A stretch of DNA of 64,000 nt, from NCBI GenBank assembly GCA_037179385.1, contig CM074188.1:16199318-16263317 (forward strand). Direction: 5' to 3'. Position numbers and translations under genes: made by a program. Positions 29,080-39,080 of this stretch are shown in pieces. The number at the start of each line of letters is the position of its first letter. The stretch's first letter is position 1. A model generated the notes under the pieces. The model was not told where the DNA came from and did no database searches. It saw only the letters and a program-made list of their open reading frames with translations. The DNA is from Holothuria scabra. Taxonomy: Eukaryota; Echinodermata; Holothuroidea; Aspidochirotida; Holothuriidae.

Positions 29080-31390
29080 AGCTTTCCAAAACCCAACCAA
29101 ACCGACCCAACAAAACCCTTCAAAACAAACCCAACAAACCTACCCAAGAAAACCCAACCAAACCCACCCAACAAAACCCAACAAAACCCAACCAAACCCA
29201 CCCAACAAAACCCAACCAAACCCACCCAACAAAACCCAACAAAACCCAACCAAACCCAATCAACAAAACCCACCCAACAAAACCCAACCAAACCCACCCA
29301 ACAAAACCCAACAAAACCCAACCAAACCCACCCAACAAAACCCAACCAAACCCACCCAACAAAACCCAACAAAACCCAACCAAACCCACTAAACAAAACC
29401 CAACCAAACCCAACCAACCAAACCCAACAAAACCCAACCAAACCCACCCAACAAAACCCAACCAAACCCACCCAACAAAACCCAACAAAACCCAACCAAA
29501 CCCACCCAACAAAACCCAACAAAACCCAACCAAACCCACCCAACAAAACCCAACCAAACCCACCCAACAAAACCCAACAAAACCCAACCAAACCCACCCA
29601 ACAAAACCCAACCAAACCCACCCAACAAAACCCAACAAAACCCAACCAAACCCACCCAACAAAACCCAACAAAACAAAACCAAACCCACCCAACAAAACC
29701 CAACAAAACCCAACCAAACCCACCCAACAAAACCCAACAAAACCCAACCAAACCCACCCAACAAAACCCAACCAAACCCACCCAACAAAACCCAACCAAA
29801 CCCACCCAACAAAACCCAACAAAACCCAACCAAACCCACCCAACAAAACCCAATCAACAAAACCCAACCAAACCCACCCAACAAAACCCAACGAAACCCA
29901 ACCAAACCCACCCAACAAAACCCAACCAAACCCACCCAACAAAACCAAACCAAACCCACCCAACAAAACCCAACACAACCCAACCAAACCCACCCAACAA
30001 AACCCAAAAAAGCCAACCTACCCAAACAACAAAACACTACCAAACCCACCCAACAAAACCCAACTAGACCCAACCAAACCCACCCAACAAAACCAAACCA
30101 AACCCACCCAACAAAACCCAACAAAACCCAACCTACCCAAACAACAAAACACTAGCAAACCCACCCAACAAATCCTAACGAAACCCAACCAAACTCACCC
30201 AACAAACCCCAACCAAATCCACCCAACAAAACCCACCCAACAAAAGCCAACAAACCCAACCAACCCAAACAACAAAACCCAACCAAACCCACCCAACAAA
30301 ACCCAACAAAACCCAACCAAACCCAACCAACAAAACCCAACCAAACCCACCCAACAAAACCCAAACAGCTCCACCCCAAAACCCAACCAAACCCAACCAA
30401 CAAAACCCAATTAAACCCACCCAAAGACGACCAACGAAACCCAACCAAACCAACCCAACAAAACCCAACCAAACCCACCCAACAAAATCCAACCAACCCC
30501 CTCCCAAAGGAAACCAACAAAACGAAACCACCCACTCAACAAAACCGAGCAAAACCTAGACAGACCCACCAAACAATACCCAGCCAAACCCACCCAACAA
30601 CGCCTAACCAAACCCACCCAAAGATTACAAACAAAACCAAGCAAAACCCACTACCAAAACCCTATCAATCCCACCCAGCAAAACCCAACCAAGCCCACAA
30701 ACCAAACCTTAACCAAACCCACATAATAGAAGCCAACAAAACCCACCAAAAGAAAACCAACAAAACCCAACCAAACCCACCCAACAAAACCCAATCAAAC
30801 CCACCCAACAAAGCCCATCCAAACCCACCCAACAAAATCCAACCAAAGATAACCAACAAAACCCAGTAAAACCCACTCAACAAAACCCAATAAGGTCCAA
30901 CCAAATCTACCCAACAAAACCCAACAAAATCCAACCAAACCCAGACAAAAATACCCAACAAAAAACCCAACCAAACTAACTCAACATAACCCAACCAAAC
31001 CCACCCAACGAAAACCCACAATACCCAACCAAGCCAACTCAACAAAATAACCAAAACCCAACCAAACCCACCCAGCAAAACCCAACAAAACCCAACCACA
31101 CCCACCCAAAGAAAACCAACAAAACCCAAGCAAACCAACTCAACAAAACCCAACCAAACCCACCCAACGAAAACCAACAAAACCCAACCAAACCAACTCA
31201 ACAAAACCCAACAAAACCAAACCAAACCCACCCAACAAAACCACACCAACCAAACCCACCCAACAAAACCCAACCAAACCCACCCAAAAATACCCAACAA
31301 AACCCAACCATACCCACCCATAAAAACCCAACCACCCCACCCCAAAGAAAACCAACAAAACCCAAGCAAACCAACTCAACAAAACCCAAC
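29080..31390. repeat. Decaying right edge of the satellite array
   Basis: From about 29,080 (an AAGCTT site is the first clear foreign-looking block) the units become increasingly diverged. T and G substitutions accumulate (CCTACCCAAACAAC, CCGAGCAAAACC, AAAGATTAC, CAACTCAAC) and unit length varies. The last satellite-like bases are near 31,390 and unique sequence follows abruptly. Edge divergence of this sort is expected when unequal exchange homogenises the interior but not the border. Confidence 0.85.
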
Positions 31391-33300
31391 AATAGGGAGC
31401 GTTAGCCGCTGTCATCCCCTTCACTAAGGCACTAATAATTTTCTTACCAAACTGCAGATTTTCAACCCATTCAAAATATTCACAAATTTGGCATTTAACA
31501 TAAATATTCCTATGAGCAATACCCAATGTTTTGCCATATATAACAACGAGAAGGTAACTGTAATTGGCAAACTTATGGAGAAAAGAGAATGAAACAGTTA
31601 AAAAATAGGGGCAAAACGTATCTTCAACCTTTCATTTGCATGTTGAGTGATTTGTTTGCCATCTGAAAGAATGAAATGGCCTAACTCCAGTATTTTAGTA
31701 CATATACTGCCCTCTTTATTTTTCCCCCAATAACATATACGGGCGCCTTCCCATGACGTGACTCAAAGAAGCTAGAAGTAAGGTGGCGGGTCTATTGAAC
31801 AGCATTTGGCTAAGAGGTAGCCTAAAAGGAGTATTTGGGCTTGAATTGTGAAGTGTATTTATATCGGACCAAAAATGAATCAATGGCGGAACCAGAGGGG
31901 GGTGATGGGGGTATGCATACCCCCCCCCTTCCCACCGGGATGGTAAAAATTGTATGGACAGCCAGGCTAATTGTAGCCTAGCCCTAATTACCTTTTAAAA
32001 ATACAGTGAAAGTTGTTACATTATGTGATTACCGTATTTTTGTGTCATATTCTGCAATAAAATGAAAAATGTAAATTATAATGTATCTATCTTCCTTATC
32101 ATTTGGTAAATTCCCGTTTTATTTAGACATTGCGCAATGACAAATGCTGAATGTAGCGTTTTCCGCCAACGGCCGTTGGTAACGCTGTTTGTGACATCGA
32201 ATGTGCGTCTATGTCAATACGTGGGGCTACGACTACTATCGGATAATGGGCCAATCGTTGATACGAAGGCTTGTACGGGGATGTTGCAGAGTGTGTAGGC
32301 GATACAAGTTGAGATATGAATAAATAGATGAGAAGATTTAGTTCTGATTCAAGATGATTGGCGGTTTTATTCCGTTCGATTAACAGCCGGAAAAAAAAAA
32401 GAAATATTAAAATTTAACTAAAAAAAAAAACTAGATTGACTCAGGTGCTCGTTGTCTGAGGTCGGCTGAAATGAATAGTTGAGAATTTCATGAATTTTGC
32501 TTATCAGCAGCTTGTTACAATGCAAACTGAAGAAACAAGTTTGTCATGGGCAAAAGATGGGCGGATGAGGCAGAAATTAAGTAGGCCTTCTTGCACTTTC
32601 TACTTCATGAACAGATGGGTCTCACATACAAGCAGTATACAAGAGGGAATTAATTCTGCCGTACGGTGATCAAAGTTTTATCTTTTTATCTTGTCTAAAT
32701 TACTGCAATTTTCACTCAAATCTACCTATATTTGCATGTAGTGGTATATGGCCTCAATATTGCCATTACGTAGCCTACTCTAGCACATGGTGTAACTAGA
32801 TGCGTATTGTGTTCAATTTTACAAAACATATTTACCCAGTAAATTTTATTTTAATCGACTTGTCATTTAACTTAATGAGTGTGTTTTGAAAAATGGAGAA
32901 TTCTAGTGTACTGTATCACTTACAATGTGTTCCAGCTATAATGTGTAATTATTATTATCACGACACATTTATGGGGAAAAGTCTCAACTTTTTTTTGTAG
33001 TGCACAATATACTTACAGACCCGGCCTAAGAAACTTAAATTCATGAGAAATGGTCATTAAAACCTTTGCTACGCATGTTTTTGCTGCCAAACCATAATGT
33101 AGGCCTACCATTCCTGTATGTAATCGTGTTTTGGATGCAAACAGGCTTAGAAAAGAGATATTTTTCTTGGACTATAATGATCAAAGAAACGGCGGCCTCC
33201 CTTCAAAAACTATATTCGCAGAACCTGCACAGTACATATGTAATGCATCTGCAATAGCTCAGTATATGTCAGGATGGATCCCTACATTAACAAAACGGTT
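31391..33300. other. Unique sequence between satellite and LTR element, no convincing gene
   Basis: About 1.9 kb of AT-rich DNA. A minus-strand open stretch at roughly 31,391-31,526 reads through the array border but matches nothing I recognise. A + strand open stretch at 33,131-33,304 is cut by the LTR element; no family is recognised. At 31,881 the sequence CAATGGCGGAACCAGAGGGG followed by G- and C-runs resembles a hAT-type terminal repeat start, but I found no matching right end. A palindrome CCAACGGCCGTTGG lies at about 32,166. Confidence 0.5.
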
Positions 33301-33304
33301 AAGT

Positions 33305-33931
33305 TGTAGTGTAGCCGTGCCCAGAGTGAAGTGCTGCAGTAAATATTGATGGCACCTACATGCACTCCAGACCAGGACACAGTACCCACAGTAGGCCAGA
33401 TAACCAGACAGAGTGTTAAAAAAAGGAAACAGAAATGATGTTGTCAGGCTCATTGACAGGGAGATACTTCATGTAAGACTACCTCAAACTGAGGTGAATA
33501 GACAACTGAAGAGAGATAAATAGACTGAATAGCCTGGATTGAATAGGATTAGTAGGTGTCTATTCACTTCAGTTTGAGGCTGGCTTACATGAAGTATATA
33601 CCCATTGACAGGAACAGAATGAAATTAATTTAATCAGTATAAAAGGGAACACTATATACAGGTTTGTACACAAAATAAGGTAACAGAAGCCATGAGGTGG
33701 AGTTTTAATCATTTGCATATAGATGAGTGAGAGATTCAACAGTTAGACCTATTCTTTAGGAAGACAAAAGTATTATGTAATAGGCTTATTTACATACAGG
33801 TGAGAGAGAGTGGTCTACTATTATTATCAAAGACTCATGATGGAAGTTATGTAATAGCATTTGCATACAGGTGAGTAGGTGAAAGGTGAAATAAACTTGT
33901 AAACAAGTGTTAGCAGAAGCTGTCTGCTACA
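33305..33931 (-). repeat. 3' LTR of the gypsy-type element
   Basis: This LTR matches 41334-42061 from TGTAGTGTAGCCG to GTCTGCTACA. Relative to the other copy it carries a 142-bp foldback insertion (33461-33602) and lacks the 243-bp insertion found in the 5' LTR. Confidence 0.92.
33461..33602. mobile_element. Foldback MITE inside the 3' LTR
   Basis: The segment is an imperfect hairpin: the arm starting GATACTTCATGTAAG is answered by CTTACATGAAGTATA at the other end, and the inner arms (CCTCAAACTGAGGTGAATAG and CTATTCACTTCAGTTTGAGG) also pair. It is flanked on both sides by CATTGACAGG (33451-33460 and 33603-33612). The other LTR has a single, slightly different copy (CATTTACAGG) at that place, so this is an insertion with a 9-10-bp target duplication. 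Confidence 0.88.
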
Positions 33932-33943
33932 TCCCCCCTGTAG
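33932..33943 (-). promoter_or_regulatory. Polypurine tract of the gypsy-type element
   Basis: On the minus strand CTACAGGGGGGA ends directly against the first base of the 3' LTR (TGTAGCAGAC). This is the position expected of the plus-strand primer of an LTR retrotransposon. Confidence 0.8.
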
Positions 33944-34159
33944 AGATGAAGAGAGCATAAATCATAAATCACAAATGTTTTAGCATTACAATAACATACA
34001 GTTTTCTGAAAACATACTCAAGCACATTAATTGTAGTAGAGTACTTGCTTTTGAAAAATAACTTGACTTTCTTGTCATTAGTCGTAGAATGTAAAAGTGA
34101 AAAATAGCCCATAAGGAGTGGAGCGGATTTGTATGGCTCCATCTCCCTTGAAAAAAGAA

Positions 34160-35508
34160 TTAGCAGAACGGCTTTAACTGTGAAACATGTGCAACTCTGA
34201 CATCATTTTTGTCTATGGTTTTAATTTGATAATTGAGAGGGGAGAGCCTTCTTTGAATAATAAATAGTCCTTTCCATCTTTCATCCATCTTGAAAGAAAA
34301 CTTTTTCTTGGCATTTGAGAGCGGAAAGCTCTGCAACAAAACATATTGACCAACACAGTTATCTGTTTGTTCATTTCGTGTTTGGTCATAGGCTCTTTTA
34401 TTTTGTTGAGCCATTCTTTCAGAATTTTCTCTAAATTTCAAGAGTGATAATCTTTCATCTTGTATGGGAGGTAAAATAAGAACTGCTTCGTCACCTGGGC
34501 CAGTTAACTCTCTCCCTAAAAATATCTTAGCAGGAGTAAAACCTGTGCATGGTTTCATGAACGGCTGAGTTCATTGAAAACAGAAATTCTGTTATGTGAT
34601 CTGCCCATTTCACATGATTCTGAGAATGAAAATATTACAATAAAGCTTTAACATTCCTGAAAGTTCTCTCAGATAAGTTTGATTGAGGGTGATGGGGTGC
34701 AATAAAATTCTGTGATACTCCCCAATCTTTCAAAAAACATTGTGTTCTAAATGCTAAGAATTGTTGAGCATTATCAGAAACAAATCTTTTGGGACTTCCA
34801 AAAGTACAAAAAACATATAATTCAGTATCTTTATCAAAGCATGGCTTGTTGCATTTCTGACAGAAAAAAGCAACTTAGATAAATTTACTATAATGATCCA
34901 CCAGTGCTAGGACATACTTATACCCATTACCTTCACTTGGAGGGAAGGGACCAAAAACAAAACCTGCAGCCATCGCATCCATTACTGCATCAGTTTTAAT
35001 TGACTGCATGAAACCTGCTGGTTTAGCATAAATTGGCTTCGATAGCTGACATGCTTTACAAGAACGAACATAGTTTCTTACAATTTGGTGCATCCTGGGA
35101 AACCAATATGTTTTCAAAATTCGAGATATGGTTTTACATACCCCAAAATGTCCAGCTGTTGGACGATTATGATAGTTATACACAATTGTTGGTATCAGTG
35201 TTTTGGGTACAACGATACGATACGATTGTCTTTGTCAACCTTACACTTGAATTTGCTTGCCATCGCATTAATTTTACGTTTCTCACTAGTGGGTGTTTCC
35301 TTAGGACATTCGCCCTTTTTCAAAAAAGTTATAACCCGTGAACAATAATCATCAGTTATTTGTTGAGATACAAACTCATCCTTAGAAGGAATCTGTAAAT
35401 GCATTTCTGTCAAAACGTGATCATCAGGTGAGGTAGTATGAGCACTGAAATTTAAGTCATTACAAGAACAACATACATACTCTTTCAAGCTTTCAGCTTG
35501 TCTTTCAC
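34160..35508 (-). pseudogene. Integrase region of the gypsy-type element (broken)
   Basis: In coding order the region holds the second half of the PHD-like segment, a linker, and a frameshift near 35,190. An H2C2 zinc-binding domain follows (histidines in HNRPTAGH and the cysteine pair CKAC, about 35,040-35,180), then the start of the catalytic core with GPFPPSEGN. The residue expected to be the first catalytic Asp, ahead of this GP, appears as Gly (AGFVFGP). An in-frame TAA follows at about 34,872. Beyond it the core can still be traced: SDN at about 34,770 and an NLSER segment at about 34,680 fit the second and third acidic positions. A last open stretch (34160-34558) contains RWKGLF, a GPY/F-like C-terminal region. 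Family-level assignment is secure; the copy is not functional. Confidence 0.88.
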
Positions 35509-35512
35509 TTAA

Positions 35513-35763
35513 CCCTTTACCGTTGTTTGGGTCCTTTTGGACCCATACGGAGAGCTTATCTGTCACCCATCTTTACGGTTTCACACGGAGCTCGAAACTG
35601 CGAGTAGCTACCCGAAAATTCGGCCACAACAACGGGAGGGACGATAGTGTAAGGTCACCGGGTCAATAGCCTACGGAAGCTGATGCGGGGCGTGCAACGT
35701 CCGCTTTTCCGCCCACTCCCGAGGCGCGCAAGTATGCCCCGACTGGAGCACAACGGTAAAGGG
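35513..35763. mobile_element. piggyBac-like MITE (251 bp, TTAA duplication)
   Basis: The segment starts CCCTTTACCGTTG and ends CAACGGTAAAGGG, perfect 13-bp inverted termini, and is flanked by TTAA at 35509-35512 and 35764-35767. TTAA target duplication and CCC termini are the mark of piggyBac-type elements. It is GC-richer than its host and carries no gene. It interrupts the retrotransposon reading frame inside the PHD-like segment; removing the insert and one TTAA leaves that frame in phase. Confidence 0.9.
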
Positions 35764-35767
35764 TTAA

Positions 35768-36289
35768 ACCAACACATTCAGTGTGGTACCACTTATCACA
35801 AATATCACATGCAACCCATATTACTGTAGTGGAACGATTTGCATTTTGTTGCTGAATCATTTCACAGTCCTTAGCATAGCATTCATTAAGATCATAATTA
35901 GGTTCTTTGCCAACAGTTGCAACTTCATAAGCAGGTGATAAAGGGTCTCCGTTATAACTAACTGGAGCTCTGGACAAGCAATCTGGAGCTACCATGTCCA
36001 AACCTACTCGATATTCTACTTCAAAATTGAAATCTTGTAAACGCAAGACCCATCTGACATGTCGGCCTTTTGATCCTTCATTTTGTACAGCCATGACAAT
36101 GCTTGATGATCGGAATAGATTGTCGTTAATTTTGTGTTATCCAGATAGTCACGCCATTTTTCTACAGCCCATACCACAGCTAGAATTTCTTTTTCTGTGA
36201 TAGACCAGTTTGTTTCAAATCTTTTGAGGGTTCTAGATGCAAAAGAAATGACACGCCGTACACAATCTATGTTTTGTACAAGTGCCGCC
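35768..36289 (-). pseudogene. RNase H (C-terminal part) and first half of a PHD-like finger, gypsy-type element
   Basis: Downstream of the hAT insertion the minus strand continues RNase H: a TEKE motif and a YSDHQ motif hold the expected acidic residues (about 36,100-36,200). A frameshift lies near 36,070, after which a typical end of RNase H with LSRAP follows. About 30 codons on, a segment with CDIC, KWYHTEC and a preceding CYAKDC looks like the first part of a PHD finger. The piggyBac-like MITE cuts it here and the last cysteine pair (CCSC) lies beyond, near 35,465. The first cysteine pair is spaced CX4C instead of the usual CX2C, so the finger assignment is probable, not certain. Confidence 0.8.
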
Positions 36290-38029
36290 CAGTGGCGTAG
36301 CTAGGATTTTTTCCAGGGGGGGGGGGCAAAGGTATGAAATTTCCCCAAAACTTTTCCCGGTCAATGTGTATGTATTTCATATAAAATATGCAAACTTACA
36401 AGTATAACAACATTACCATCATCATTTTGTAATTTTACCTGCATTTTAATCTTAAAGTATAGCATAGAGCAATCGGAAATAACAAAGTATATTATTTTGG
36501 TAAACAACATCTGGTTTATTTGTATGTACTAACGCAGTGGCGTAGGCAGGATTTCTCTGATGGGGAGGGGTGTGCAGTATGGTCTCAAGGGGAGGGTGTC
36601 CGGAAATTTTTTGACGTTTTCAAGGAGCCTACATGCAAAATGGTGCGAGATTTTCGACTTTGACAGGAACAGTGTCAAAAGTTGAATCGTGGTGGTTCAT
36701 GAGGATAAAACTGAAACTTTTGTTTCTTGACATGCATTTCTTTTTATGCCATTTATGCTACCTTACCAAGAAAAACTTGTCATAAAATTTGCACACTTTT
36801 AGGAGTCAAAATAAAAGAGCATTGATCGGTATTTGTGGTTTTTCTTGGCCACAAAATGTTATTTTGTCATAAAGACTATCTAAGCGGAGCGCCACCATTG
36901 GTTGGCGCGGAGCGTAAAGAAAATTTCGAAAAATCAGACCCCTCAGATGGTCAAAATAGCGTATTTATGCTTGTAAAGAGAATCTAAGCACGTAGTCTTT
37001 TGATCAATGCCACCAGTGGGAAACAGAGTCTACCTTTTCTAAGTAAAAATTGGAATTTGACAGAATTTGCCTAGGTCTATTTGTAGGAATTAAAAAAAAA
37101 ATTGGTATCACTGAAAGACCTTGCAGGGGACAATCTTTCCCCTTTGAAAATTTTTGAAAAATTGGGTGTCCTTATAAGCAATCTGGTGCCACATATGCTT
37201 TCTTTTGAAGTAAAATCTGTGTTGATAAAGTTAGATTATGTATTTTTAAGAACAAAGAAAAATGGCATATGTGAGGGGGGAATGGCCCAATGGTCTCCCC
37301 CTTCGCACGCCACTAAGGAGGCCTAATAGTGGCTCGATCACACAGGATATCCTGTGAGAAAAGCAGTCTGTTAAGTGCAGAAGGCTACAAGGTACTCATT
37401 GTCCATTTATTGTTACACTCAAAGTGAGCAGAAAGCTATTTTCCCGAACTAGCTTGTAAGCCTCCAAGGATTAGGCTAAGTTACAAAATCTAAGTGTGCC
37501 AACGGGTCCCGTTAATTCTAATTTCTAGATTAACTTTAAGTTTATCGTTGGCCATGGATTGTTTCAGCTAGCCCCATCCATCGTTATGTACACAGAGTAA
37601 AATCGTACAGCTACTGCTAGCTTGTAGAAGAACATAACAACCTCGGGGGTCTACATTACTGACTTGTCAGTTTTCACATCCTTTTACTTAATTCCCAAAG
37701 TATCACCTGAATAACAGCTTCCTGTGCACTGAAATACACTGATCATAACCCCCGTGCGCATACAAGCACAAGAGAACATTCAATCTGCTAACGCGAACGG
37801 GAATTGGGCCGGTTCATGCGACACTGACGACATCTGAGTTAATTTGTTGCATGAAAATACGAATTATGTAGGAGAAATGTCTCACAATTTCTTATTCTAA
37901 CAAAAATTTTGAGAAATTTTTGTGAAACTTTTGTAATAATGATAAGATTCATCAAATTTCCCCATTTTCATCAAATTTCCCCAAAAAATTTTCCAGGGGG
38001 GGCAACTTGCCCCCCTGCCTACGCCACTG
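36290..38029. mobile_element. hAT-like non-autonomous element in the RNase H region
   Basis: The left end starts CAGTGGCGTAGCTAGG and the right end, reversed, starts CAGTGGCGTAGGCAGG; both are followed by G-runs. The 8-bp flanks GTGCCGCC (36282-36289) and GTGCCGTC (38030-38037) differ at one base, fitting a hAT-type 8-bp duplication. No transposase-like frame is visible in its 1.74 kb. A second CAGTGGCGTAGGCAGG occurs inside at 36535 and its apparent partner (CGCACGCCACTA) at about 37,304-37,315, so a related element is probably nested within. Confidence 0.87.
36535..37315. mobile_element. Probable nested hAT-like element
   Basis: It starts CAGTGGCGTAGGCAGG and ends near CGCACGCCACTA, whose reverse complement TAGTGGCGTGCG resembles the start. 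I could not find a matching 8-bp duplication at the edges, so the limits are approximate. It contains a block at about 36,881 (CTAAGCGGAGCGCCACCAT) shared with the element at 62,516-63,435. Confidence 0.55.
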
Positions 38030-39080
38030 GTGCCGTCCCAATGCCAATTTGGCTAGCATCACAGTGAATTTCAAAAGGCAAACCAGGATGGGAAATTGCC
38101 AATGCAGCACTTCTAGTCAAGACTGATTTCAATTCAGTGAAAGCCCTTTCACAAGCATCATCCCAGAGAAATGGAACATTCTTTTGCTTTAATTGATTTA
38201 AGGGGTAAGCAATGTCTGCCATGTTGGGAATGAACCTTTGAATCCATGCACATAGACCAAGAAATCTTTGTTGAACTCCTTCCAAATCTGTAGGCCTAGG
38301 AAATTCACTGATGGCTCTATACTTCCCTGGTTCAATTTTAATGCCATTAGAAGACAGCACATATCCCAGCCATGATAACGTAGTAGTCGTAAATTCACAT
38401 TTCTTAACATTCAAGGTAAACCCTGCATTCTCCAAAGTATTTAGAGTTTCATCTAAGTCTTTAAGATGATCTTCTGGAGTAGAACTAAATATCAGTACAT
38501 CACCAATGAAATGACAGGTATTTCTTCCTGTCTGGGAAATCATTACCTTGTCCATGGTGCGTTGAAAATAAGCACTCGCATTATGTAGACCATAGGGAAC
38601 ACGACAAAAATGGTACAGGCCTATGCCTGAAATGCCAAAGGCTGTTTTGTGCCTATCTGTATCCGCCAGTTTAAGTAGCCAAAAAGCACCTTTTAAGTCT
38701 AGGGAACTAAAAACTTTTGCACCATGCAACATTTCAAGTAATTGTTCTGAAGTAGGTAAGGGGTAACGGTCTGGTACGGTTACTTTGTTTAAGGCTCGAT
38801 AATCAATGGCCATGAGCCACTGTTTCTGACCGTCTGTGCTTCGTTTGGGCACCATAAGTGGACTAGAACACCATGCTATATTTTCTTTCAACATATCACT
38901 TACTTGATTTATCATGTCAGTACGTTTTTCTGAAGTAAGTTTGTAAGGTGGAACTAGAACAGGTCTACTACCTTCAATAATGGGGATTTCATGCTCAATA
39001 ATATAGCAACAGTCTGCAATGGGACTAAAAATAGGAGTATGCTTTTCAAAAATTTGTTGCAATTGCTGAGCATACTTAAG
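38030..39080 (-). pseudogene. Reverse transcriptase (and start of RNase H) of the gypsy-type element
   Basis: An open frame of about 345 codons holds the Ty3/gypsy RT motifs in order: LVPPYKL at the front, WLMAIDYRALN, FSSLDLKGAF, the CRVPYGLHNA stretch, LSWLGYVLS, and then the RNase H start with CDASQIG. The catalytic box reads FIGD where this family has Y/F-x-D-D, so one catalytic aspartate is lost. The frame is open up to the hAT-like insertion at 38,029. An in-frame stop (39081-39083) separates it from the upstream open stretch, although both are in the same frame. Confidence 0.93.

Larger units (their letters stand above)
1..31390 (-). repeat. Giant GT-rich satellite array (24-bp unit with 10-bp inserts)
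   Basis: The + strand is built almost only from A and C. The dominant 24-bp unit reads on the minus strand as GGG, TTTGGTT, GGG, TTTTGTT, GGG, T. A 10-bp sub-unit (AACAAAACCC on the + strand) is inserted between many units, giving 34-bp steps and shifting the reading frame. Marked variants recur: AACGTAACCC, AACATAACCC, AACTAAACCC, AACACAACCC, CCATGCAACA, and a pair containing CACACCCACC followed by AAAAATCAAGG. At about 24-34 bp per unit the array holds on the order of a thousand units. It runs off the left edge of the window. The very long open frames on both strands (up to about 1,950 codons) are composition artefacts: stop codons need T on the + strand and A on the minus strand, and those bases occur only in the marked variants. 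I do not annotate them as genes. Confidence 0.97.

Noticed and set aside
24117..29993. A 1,958-codon minus-strand open frame and many similar frames over 1-31,390, encoding W/G/V/L/F-rich or Q/N/P/T/K-rich repeats
   Set aside because: The array lacks T on one strand and A on the other, so stop codons are nearly impossible in any frame. All frames are open, and the 10-bp inserts shift frame freely, which argues against selection for a protein.
1..31390. CRISPR-like or prokaryotic repeat array
   Set aside because: There are no spacers, the repeats are directly abutting, and the surrounding DNA is clearly animal.
1..31390. True telomere
   Set aside because: The unit is 24 bp with GGGTTT/GGTT spacing rather than a short TTAGGG-type repeat, and over a thousand units contain ordered variants. 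Only a telomere-like strand bias is present.
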